From positions 1-32,802 of the forward strand of contig SSFW01000001.1 in assembly GCA_008015595.1 (NCBI GenBank): a stretch of 32,802 bases of DNA, in the 5' to 3' direction. The notes under the pieces were generated by a model. It was not told the origin of the DNA. It ran no database searches and saw only the letters and a program-made list of their open reading frames with translations. The number at the start of each line of letters is the position of its first letter. Within the stretch, counting starts at the first letter, position 1. Both the position numbers and the translations under genes were made by a program. The DNA is from Nitrosomonas sp. Its GTDB lineage: Bacteria > Pseudomonadota > Gammaproteobacteria > Burkholderiales > Nitrosomonadaceae. Shown in pieces: positions 1 through 7,573 of this stretch.

Positions 1-703
1 GTTTCATTAAGATAGCAGCAATCGATTCAAGTTGTGATTCATCCAGGTCAGGGGCTATTTTCACCAATAGCGGCGTGTAGCACCCCTGCTGATCACTGAG
101 CTTATTTTGCTCTAATTTTAGCGTAGCAACTAAATGATCTAACGCATGCTCATTCTGCAATTGCCTCAAATTCAGTGTATTAGGGGAAGAAATATTGATC
201 GTTACATAGCTAGCAACTGCATATACCTTACGAAAGCAAAGCAAATAATCTTCTATGGCTTTTTCAACCGGGGTATCAAAATTTTTTCCGATATTGATAC
301 CCAGAATTCCATGATATGGAGTGCGCTTTATATTTTCTAATAAATAATCGACGCCAAGGGTGTTAAAGCCCATACGATTGATGATAGCGTGCGCTTCTGG
401 GATGCGAAATAGCCGAGGTTTTGGATTGCCAGGTTGGGGTCGCGGCGTTACTGTACCAACTTCAATAAATCCAAACCCCACTTTAGCCAGCACATCGATA
501 TAATCCCCATTCTTATCCAGACCAGCCGCAAGCCCCACTGGATTAGGGAATTTGAGTCCCATAATGGTTTTAGGCTCACAGGGAACTACCCGATTATCTG
601 ATAACCCGAATGGCTGCAATAACCGCAATGCTTTAAGCGTAAGGCTATGCGCTAATTCAGCATCGAGTGTAAAGAGCAAAGGGCGCAACAAACGATAAAG
701 CAT
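1..703 (-). CDS. pyrD: Dihydroorotate dehydrogenase (quinone), 3' part truncated by window edge
   Basis: Manual reverse-strand translation from ATG at 701-703: [70 protein letters not shown]..., class 2 PyrD motifs ([38 protein letters not shown]). Not in the ORF track because the stop lies outside the window. Confidence 0.93.
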   Translation of the reverse strand, partial: MLYRLLRPLLFTLDAELAHSLTLKALRLLQPFGLSDNRVVPCEPKTIMGLKFPNPVGLAAGLDKNGDYIDVLAKVGFGFIEVGTVTPRPQPGNPKPRLFRIPEAHAIINRMGFNTLGVDYLLENIKRTPYHGILGINIGKNFDTPVEKAIEDYLLCFRKVYAVASYVTINISSPNTLNLRQLQNEHALDHLVATLKLEQNKLSDQQGCYTPLLVKIAPDLDESQLESIAAILMK

Positions 704-753
704 GAAGATGATTTCCTGGGTTCAAGCGAAAATTTAGCGGACCATCATGATAA

Positions 754-1476
754 TTAAGATACAGATCGATTCTTCAATATAGGTTCAGCCGTACGAGACC
801 AGCACCCTTGTCGCAAATATTGCAACGGCTGAAAATGCGCTTTGTAATTCATTTTACGGCTTTCCTCGATCCAATAGCCTAAATAAAGATAAGGGTGCTT
901 TTCCAACCGGCAATAGTGAATCTGCCACAAAATACTGAAAGTACCCAAGCTTGCCTGGGGTATTTCTGGATCAAAAAAAGTATAAACTGAAGATAAACCA
1001 TCAGGTAATTGATCAATAATGCTGACCATCTGTAGTCGGTTTCCATCATGAAATGTTACAAGCACGGAGTCAATACTGCTCTGCAACAAAAACTCACAAT
1101 ATTGGTCATGAGTATCACAGCTCATTTCACTGAGGGCATGACGCTTTTGCTGATAACGACGATAGAGCCGAAAATGGTCAGGGTGGAAATGCAACTTATG
1201 CAAGCTCACCCGTAAAGTATGATGGCGTTTCCAAGCGCGATATTGGGAACGGTTAGGCACAAATTGATCAACGACAATGCGCACAGGCACACAGGCAGTA
1301 CAGTGCTCGCAATTGGGGCGATAAACAAAATACCCACTGCGCCGAAACCCTTCCTGAATCAACTTCGCATAAGCCTGTGTATCGACTGCGCGACTATCTG
1401 GAACCGCGATTTGCGAACGCGCAAACCGATCGGTTAGATAGCTGCAGGGATAAGACTCTGTGGTATGAAGCTTCAT
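754..1476 (-). CDS. bpt: Aspartate/glutamate leucyltransferase (arginyltransferase family)
   Basis: ORF with N-terminal Cys-rich C-x-H-C-x-x-C motif (RPNCEHCTACVPVRI) and YLGYWIEESRKMNYKAHFQPLQYL C-terminal signature of Bpt/Ate1. Confidence 0.93.
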   Translation of the reverse strand: MKLHTTESYPCSYLTDRFARSQIAVPDSRAVDTQAYAKLIQEGFRRSGYFVYRPNCEHCTACVPVRIVVDQFVPNRSQYRAWKRHHTLRVSLHKLHFHPDHFRLYRRYQQKRHALSEMSCDTHDQYCEFLLQSSIDSVLVTFHDGNRLQMVSIIDQLPDGLSSVYTFFDPEIPQASLGTFSILWQIHYCRLEKHPYLYLGYWIEESRKMNYKAHFQPLQYLRQGCWSRTAEPILKNRSVS

Positions 1477-1491
1477 TGTTCGAAAAAAATA

Positions 1492-2199
1492 TCAACCGGG
1501 GTAAGTATAATCAAAACGCCATGCCTCGAATTGACTCGGAACATCGACCAATTGACTCAAACGAAGTGCAAATTCGTTACGGGAAATTTCTCGGGCACCT
1601 AAAGATGCGAGGTGCTGGGTTTTCATTTGGCAATCGATCATTTCAAATCCCCAAATCTCAAGTTGTTTTACCAGGTGTACAAAAGCGATTTTGGACGCAT
1701 CACTCACTCGCGAAAACATCGATTCTCCATAAAACATTTTTCCAAGGGCAACGCCATAAAGCCCACCGACTAATACACCATTCATCCACGTTTCAACGGA
1801 ATGCGCAATCCCCATTTGATGCAACGTCGTATAAGCATCAATCATTTCATTGGTAATCCATGTCCCTGCTTGAGTTTTGCGTGGTCCAGCACACGCTTGC
1901 ATCACCTCACGAAAGCTAGCATCAGTGCGAACCTCATAGTGATGCTTCTTGAGTAATTTGTGCAACGATCGCGAAATAGAGAGCTCATTGGGAAACAACA
2001 CCATCCTAGGATTTGGGCTCCACCATAAAATTGGATCCTCATCATTAAACCACGGAAAAATACCACTGCGATAAGCGTTGATTAAGCGCTGCGGTGATAA
2101 ATCGCCGCCTACCGCCAATAAACCGTTGGGCTCAAGCAACGCTGTATTCAGTGGTGGAAAATTTTCAACCTGATCGGTCGCTAACCAGTGGATCATCAA
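1492..2199 (-). CDS. aat: Leucyl/phenylalanyl-tRNA--protein transferase
   Basis: ORF with GLLAVGGDLSPQRLINAYRSGIFPWF, WWSPNPRMVL and GGLYGVALGKMFYGESMFS motifs of Aat. Confidence 0.95.
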   Translation of the reverse strand: MMIHWLATDQVENFPPLNTALLEPNGLLAVGGDLSPQRLINAYRSGIFPWFNDEDPILWWSPNPRMVLFPNELSISRSLHKLLKKHHYEVRTDASFREVMQACAGPRKTQAGTWITNEMIDAYTTLHQMGIAHSVETWMNGVLVGGLYGVALGKMFYGESMFSRVSDASKIAFVHLVKQLEIWGFEMIDCQMKTQHLASLGAREISRNEFALRLSQLVDVPSQFEAWRFDYTYPG

Positions 2200-2225
2200 C
2201 TTTATTTAAACTGAATGAAGAAAGC

Positions 2226-2239
2226 TTGATTTAAATCAA
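2226..2239 (+). promoter_or_regulatory. Candidate FNR/Anr-type box TTGAT-TTAA-ATCAA
   Basis: Perfect 14-bp palindrome matching the FNR consensus TTGATnnnnATCAA, centred about 76 bp upstream of the ATG at 2309. Confidence 0.6.
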
Positions 2240-2308
2240 AGTTTATTAAGCAATGTTTTTCTATCATTGGCATGGGTTTATAGAAAATAAAAAGAGAAAG
2301 GAGAATTA

Positions 2309-3226
2309 ATGAAATCATTTCGTCACAAATCAGGATTTGTACTAACCACGATTGCAGGCATAGGGCTAAGTATAGGGTTAACGATGGCAGCACCGCAAGT
2401 GTTTGCCCATGACCGTGCGAAAGCAATGGAGCAGCAAATCAAAATGCTTGAAAGCCAGCTAAAGACGCTACGGGAAGACTTCTATCGTGTTCAGGATTCG
2501 ACCAATGCTGAGAAACGCGAAGTAGAAGCGCTCAAAAATGAAATCCGGCAAGAGAAAGAAGCATTACAGAAAGCTCATGCTGAGCATCATGAAATAGAGA
2601 AGGCGCATGATGAATTTGGAAGAACGGTCGCGCGAAGAGATCGTGTATTGTTCTTCAGGGGCGGTTATGCGCATAACCTACAGGGTAGAAATGGTTCTTC
2701 AATACAAAGCAATGTGGCTCCAGTAGGGGTTCAAGAACCAGGCGACAATAATGGCTGGTATGTGGGTGCAGGCCTGGATTGGAGTTTAACTCGGGACGTG
2801 TGGGGTCTCATTCCTAAAACCAATGTGTATGCGGAATTGATGTTTGAATACAAAAAATTTGGCGTTTCACAAGGTAGTGCACTGGCAAATGTCCCAACAA
2901 CGTTAGTCGGGGCGCCGGATAATCCTCGTGGTGTGACGATTAGTCAATTTACGGTTTCAGCAGCACCCAAAATTAAATTCATGGAAGGCAGTGATTTCAG
3001 GCCATGGATCATTCCAGCGGGTTTTGCAGTGCATGTGGTAAGTCCAACCACCGAGTCGGTTACTTATTTAGCACCCGGCATGATGTTTGGCGCAGGGTTT
3101 GATTACCGCATTTGGAAAGAATTCTTCTTAGGTGCTGATGCGCGTTACCATGAAACCTTTGGTAAAACCGATGGGGTCAATGTCAGTGGTTTGACCGCGG
3201 GTGCATATCTTGGAATTGGTTTCTAA
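2309..3226 (+). CDS. Envelope protein with N-terminal coiled coil and C-terminal outer-membrane beta-barrel-like domain (paralogue 1)
   Basis: Signal peptide, coiled coil (AHDRAKAMEQQIKMLESQLKTLREDF...), then aromatic-alternating beta-barrel-like region ending ...AGAYLGIGF (terminal Phe). RBS aaaggag upstream of ATG. Confidence 0.75.
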   Translation: MKSFRHKSGFVLTTIAGIGLSIGLTMAAPQVFAHDRAKAMEQQIKMLESQLKTLREDFYRVQDSTNAEKREVEALKNEIRQEKEALQKAHAEHHEIEKAHDEFGRTVARRDRVLFFRGGYAHNLQGRNGSSIQSNVAPVGVQEPGDNNGWYVGAGLDWSLTRDVWGLIPKTNVYAELMFEYKKFGVSQGSALANVPTTLVGAPDNPRGVTISQFTVSAAPKIKFMEGSDFRPWIIPAGFAVHVVSPTTESVTYLAPGMMFGAGFDYRIWKEFFLGADARYHETFGKTDGVNVSGLTAGAYLGIGF

Positions 3227-3428
3227 GCAGCAGTAAGGTTTTTAAAGTTTTATAGGCAGATTAATTAATCGATACATAAGAATATAAGATTAAAGTCTCT
3301 GTTGTAGTTGATTGTTGGTTGTTGTTAGTTGGTGTAGTAGTTAGTGAAAGTGTAAGTTAGTTGTATTTTTCTTCTCTTGTTTCTAACAAGGTCATTGTGA
3401 CAAGCTGTGATTTTGTGACGAAGCCTTC

Positions 3429-3462
3429 GCACCTTACTTTAACAAGTAAGGTGCTTTTTTTT
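3429..3462 (+). terminator. Rho-independent terminator
   Basis: Perfect 11-bp stem GCACCTTACTT-TAAC-AAGTAAGGTGC followed by T8. Confidence 0.9.
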
Positions 3463-3479
3463 GCGTTAATTTCGAATGA

Positions 3480-4316
3480 TCAATTCTGTGTCCCCGCTTT
3501 GGCAAGAATGCGATCGAGTAACCGTATGCTGAGCACTCGCTTAAGAAAACCAAATAAATAAGTAGGAAACGTCACGTAATAGCGAGGCTGAGGTATCTCT
3601 GCTTCCAATGCTTCTACAACACGCTTTGCTACTGCTTCAGGGGGTTGTGTAAAGGGAACGGCAGGCCCTGGTTTATTTAGCCGGCTTAATACTGCTTGGT
3701 ATTTTTCACGATGCACACTTTGCTCGACTGGGATAAATTTTTGTAGCGCTTTTAAAGCATTTGCCCGAAATTGCGTCGAGATAGGGCCCGGCTCGATTAA
3801 ACAAACATAGATTTGAGTGCCCATCAATTCCAATCGCAAGGTATCGGTCAGTCCTTCGATCGCAAACTTCGAAGCGTTATAGGCACCCCGAAATGGCATC
3901 GCTGCAAATCCCAGCACTGAACTATTCTGAATGATGCGCCCATATCCCTGATTGCGCATGATTGGCAACACCAAATTGGTCAATTCCAGCCAACCCATCA
4001 CATTCGTTTCAAACTGCGCTCTTAAGGCAGCCCGGCTTAAATCTTCTACAGCCCCTGGTATTCCATAGGCCCCGTTATTAAATAATGCAAACAATTCATT
4101 TCCTGTGCGTTGCATGATTTCTGCAAACGTCTGTTGAATCGAGTTTGAATCATCTAAATCAAGCTGCAGGCTTTCAAAACCTTCCGCTTGCAACATGGCT
4201 ACGCTTTCAGCGCGACGCGCTGTCGCGAAAACACGGTAGCCGCGTTCACGAAGTTTATGGGCAGTCACGTAACCGATGCCCGTTGAACAACCCGTTATCA
4301 ATATCGATTTATTCAT
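3480..4316 (-). CDS. SDR-family short-chain oxidoreductase
   Basis: ORF 3480..4346; start at internal Met (MNKSILITGCSTGIGYVTAHKL) preferred. Rossmann TGCSTGIG, NNGAYG, and catalytic S...YNASK. Confidence 0.88.
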   Translation of the reverse strand: MNKSILITGCSTGIGYVTAHKLRERGYRVFATARRAESVAMLQAEGFESLQLDLDDSNSIQQTFAEIMQRTGNELFALFNNGAYGIPGAVEDLSRAALRAQFETNVMGWLELTNLVLPIMRNQGYGRIIQNSSVLGFAAMPFRGAYNASKFAIEGLTDTLRLELMGTQIYVCLIEPGPISTQFRANALKALQKFIPVEQSVHREKYQAVLSRLNKPGPAVPFTQPPEAVAKRVVEALEAEIPQPRYYVTFPTYLFGFLKRVLSIRLLDRILAKAGTQN

Positions 4317-4486
4317 TTCACCCACTTTATCCATCCATTCATTCACGATTTCTTTATACCCTTACCCCTAAGATGGGCATCGCTCAGTTTTTTGTCACAG
4401 CAAGCACCATCATAGCATCGTGTTGTTCCTGGAAAAATGTTTAATACCAGAAACCGAGAGATCTCGATGCTGGAGTAACTGAGTCT

Positions 4487-4500
4487 TTGATTAACCTCAA
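4487..4500 (+). promoter_or_regulatory. Candidate FNR/CRP-type box, one mismatch (TTGAT-TAAC-CTCAA)
   Basis: 13 of 14 bases compatible with TTGATnnnnATCAA; lies about 97 bp (centre) upstream of the ATG at 4591. Confidence 0.35.
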
Positions 4501-4590
4501 CAGATTTAATATCCAGATTTTTGATTTTTTCTGCTGAGCTGAGGGAGTTATAAGTAAAAAATATTAACTATTATTAACAAAGGAGAAAAA

Positions 4591-5496
4591 ATGCAGCAAC
4601 GACGCTACAACCAAGAATTCAATTTTTTCTTAGTCATCAGTATGGTGTTCAGTTTTAGCTTAGTCCTATTTACATCACCGGTAGCGGCACACGATCGAGC
4701 CAAAGCATTAGAGCAAGAGGTTCTAGAACTAAAAAAACGATTAATCGCTATCCAAGATGAGTTGAGCCAAATCCGCACGGACTCGTCACGAGTTGAGCAG
4801 CAGGTTATCGAAAACAAACAAGCGATAAAAGAAGAAAGGGTAATCGTTCAACAAAAAATAGAATCCGAGAAGGAAGTGATCAAGAAAGCGATTCTGGAAG
4901 AATCGCCACGAAATATGATCTTTTTCCGTGGTGGATGGGCACGACAAGATCATCACCACAATGGTATTTCAGTGCAAAGTGGTGTAGCACCCGTTGGTGC
5001 GCAGCAACAAGCTCCCTTAAATGCTTGGTATGTCGGTGCTGGATTTGACTTTGGCTTAACCAAAGACACCTGGGGACTCATTCCTAAAACTGAACTCATC
5101 GCGGAATTAATGTTTGAATACAAGCAATTCGGAACGGTATTGGGAAATGCGCTGGCTAATGAACCAACCCAACTCGCTGGTGGTGACTTAAATCCACGCC
5201 ATGTGACATCGAGTACTGTCACCGTATCCGCAGCACCTAAAATCAAATTCTTAGAAGGTTACCGGTTAAGACCGTGGATCATTCCGGCAGGTTTAGCAAT
5301 TCATATCATCAGCCCTCCCTCCGAAACCATCACTTTCTTCCAGCCTGCTGTTATGTTTGCGGCTGGTGCAGATTACAAACTATGGAAAAATATCGTACTC
5401 GGCGTTGATGCACGCTATCATCTAATGGGTGGTCACTTGGATGGTCTCCGGTTAAATGGCTTAACACTGGGCGGATATTTAGGGATCGGTTTCTAA
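4591..5496 (+). CDS. Envelope protein with coiled coil and beta-barrel-like domain (paralogue 2 of 2309..3226)
   Basis: Same architecture and shared blocks with 2309..3226: AHDRAKALEQE, FFRGGWA, SVQSGVAPVGAQ, GLIPKTELIAELMFEYKQFG, TVSAAPKIKFLEG, RPWIIPAGLAIHIISP, GGYLGIGF. RBS aaaggag. Confidence 0.78.
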   Translation: MQQRRYNQEFNFFLVISMVFSFSLVLFTSPVAAHDRAKALEQEVLELKKRLIAIQDELSQIRTDSSRVEQQVIENKQAIKEERVIVQQKIESEKEVIKKAILEESPRNMIFFRGGWARQDHHHNGISVQSGVAPVGAQQQAPLNAWYVGAGFDFGLTKDTWGLIPKTELIAELMFEYKQFGTVLGNALANEPTQLAGGDLNPRHVTSSTVTVSAAPKIKFLEGYRLRPWIIPAGLAIHIISPPSETITFFQPAVMFAAGADYKLWKNIVLGVDARYHLMGGHLDGLRLNGLTLGGYLGIGF

Positions 5497-5516
5497 TATC
5501 AACGATGATTTGCATA

Positions 5517-5543
5517 CTATCCCCGCTTCACTGGTGGGGATAG
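5517..5543 (+). terminator. Terminator-like hairpin downstream of the paralogue 2 CDS
   Basis: CTATCCCC ... GGGGATAG 8-bp inverted repeat 20 bp after the stop codon; T-tract weak (CGCTTTC). Confidence 0.5.
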
Positions 5544-5624
5544 CGCTTTCATTAGATAAGACCGACTTGACATTAAACGGAGCTTCACTCTAGCATCGCA
5601 CTGTAATGACCATAATGCTAGGCG

Positions 5625-6002
5625 ATGTCAAAATTACTGTTTAAACTCAAAAATGTCCCAGATGACGAAGCGGATGATGTCCGTCAATTACTGGCAGACC
5701 ATCAGATTGATTATTATGAAACCACTGCCGGAAATTGGGGCATCTCCATGCCTGCAATTTGGATAACCCATGATGGGCAATTCGGTGAAGCGAAACAATT
5801 ATTTGATACTTACCAAACGCAACGTGCTTTGAACGTACGGGCTGAATATGCACGATTAAAAAAAGAAGGCAAACATGAAACGCTACTTGGTAGGGTAAAA
5901 GAAAATCCACTGCTATACTTTATTTATACCTTAGCTGTCATACTATTGCTTTACTTGCCCTATAAACTCATTCTTGAGATTGCGGAAAAATTACAGAATT
6001 AA
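5625..6002 (+). CDS. DUF6164-like small membrane protein
   Basis: MSKLLFKLKNVPDDEADDVRQLLADHQIDYYETTAGNWGISMPAIWI resembles the DUF6164 family; C-terminal TM segment. Confidence 0.7.
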   Translation: MSKLLFKLKNVPDDEADDVRQLLADHQIDYYETTAGNWGISMPAIWITHDGQFGEAKQLFDTYQTQRALNVRAEYARLKKEGKHETLLGRVKENPLLYFIYTLAVILLLYLPYKLILEIAEKLQN

Positions 6003-6046
6003 ACGATCCTATCTCGAGCCAGTTCAACAATATTCATAATCATTCC

Positions 6047-7564
6047 GTGTATTCATCTAAAGAAATCGACCTAAAATCAAAAAGCTTTCTGGCACTCATT
6101 CTCGGTACACTCACTGTCCTAGGATTTGCACCTTTTTATTATTTCCCAGTGCCGGTCATTACTATTTTACTATTATTTCATCTATGGCGTTCAAGCACTA
6201 AGCCCTGGCATTCAGCAGTCATCGGTTTCTCGTTTGGTATGGGATTATTTGGGGCCGGTGTAACCTGGCTTTACGTTAGCCTGCATGACTTTGGGGGTAT
6301 GCCCTTACCGATCGCGGTCGTAGCGCTACTGTTACTTTGCGCCTATTTATCGCTCTTCCCAGCATTAACAGGTTGGTTTACTACAAAAATCCGACACATT
6401 CATTTCAGCGCTTGGGCAGCCTGTGTCTCAGCGTGCTGGGTCATGTCTGAATGGCTAAGAGGGACGCTATTCACAGGATTTCCTTGGTTGACTCTAGGTT
6501 ATTCACAAGTCCCCGCAAGCCCCTTAATTGGTTATGCGCCTATCCTTGGCGTTTACGGTATTTCGTTATTATTGGTATTCAGCATTGCTTTATATATCGC
6601 TTGGCCAAAACAAAAGAATCTAAACCATTATCTATGGATATTGGGTGGAATATGGGTCAGTGGCTATGGATTACAACATTATCAGTGGGTCGATCCTGAA
6701 GGTAGCCCGATAACCGTTAGCTTACTGCAAGGTAATATCTCGCAAGATCTCAAATGGCGAGAAGATCACCTCGTTAGCACGATGAATACTTATGCAGACT
6801 TGGTACTTGAAAGCAACAGTCGCTTGATCGTCACCCCCGAAATATCAATTCCATTATTTTATGAAGATGTCCCTACGGATTATTTAACGCTATTGAGTGA
6901 TCATGCCAAGCAAAATCAAGGCGATGTTTTAATTGGCTTTGCAGAAACGGTGCCCCATTCGATCGCTCGCAATGAATATTACAACTCGATGTTTAGCATG
7001 GGTAGTTCTCCTGAACAACGGTACCGGAAACATCATTTAGTCCCTTTTGGGGAATTTATACCTTTTAAACCCTTGTTTGGTTGGATTATTCAGGTATTAA
7101 ATATTCCGTTATCCGATTTCTCTCGTGGTTCGCTCGATCAACAACCATTAGATTTGGCTGGGCAAAAAGTAGCTATTAATATTTGCTATGAAGATGTATT
7201 CGGTGAGGAAATCATCTTACAACTTCCACAAGCTTCGATATTAGTGAATGTCAGTAATGATGCCTGGTTTGGCCGCTCGATTGGCCCGCGGCAACACCTA
7301 CAAATTTCTCAAATGCGCGCATTGGAGACAGGGCGTTATATGCTTCGTGCAACCAATACAGGAGTAACCGCGATCATCAACGAACGCGGCCAGATCGTGC
7401 AAGAACTCGAAATGTTTGTAACACAAGGGCTACATGGTACAGCTCAGGGATTTAAAGGCGCTACACCTTATGTTCAGTATGGTAATACTTTAGTTCTAAC
7501 GATTATTGGATTATGTTTATCACTGGGTGGATTCATCGCTTTCTTTCGAAAAGAAAATGATTAG
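6047..7564 (+). CDS. lnt: Apolipoprotein N-acyltransferase
   Basis: GTG start; N-terminal TM helices and C-terminal nitrilase domain with TPEISIPLF (Glu), GEFIPF and NICYEDVFG (Cys) catalytic blocks. Confidence 0.95.
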   Translation: MYSSKEIDLKSKSFLALILGTLTVLGFAPFYYFPVPVITILLLFHLWRSSTKPWHSAVIGFSFGMGLFGAGVTWLYVSLHDFGGMPLPIAVVALLLLCAYLSLFPALTGWFTTKIRHIHFSAWAACVSACWVMSEWLRGTLFTGFPWLTLGYSQVPASPLIGYAPILGVYGISLLLVFSIALYIAWPKQKNLNHYLWILGGIWVSGYGLQHYQWVDPEGSPITVSLLQGNISQDLKWREDHLVSTMNTYADLVLESNSRLIVTPEISIPLFYEDVPTDYLTLLSDHAKQNQGDVLIGFAETVPHSIARNEYYNSMFSMGSSPEQRYRKHHLVPFGEFIPFKPLFGWIIQVLNIPLSDFSRGSLDQQPLDLAGQKVAINICYEDVFGEEIILQLPQASILVNVSNDAWFGRSIGPRQHLQISQMRALETGRYMLRATNTGVTAIINERGQIVQELEMFVTQGLHGTAQGFKGATPYVQYGNTLVLTIIGLCLSLGGFIAFFRKEND

Positions 7565-7573
7565 CAGCCAGGT

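Noticed and set aside
146-340. 64-aa plus-strand ORF
   Set aside because: Antisense to pyrD, which translates convincingly on the minus strand.
1377-1856. 159-aa plus-strand ORF
   Set aside because: Lies antisense to bpt and aat, has no recognisable domain, and both minus-strand genes are clearly real.
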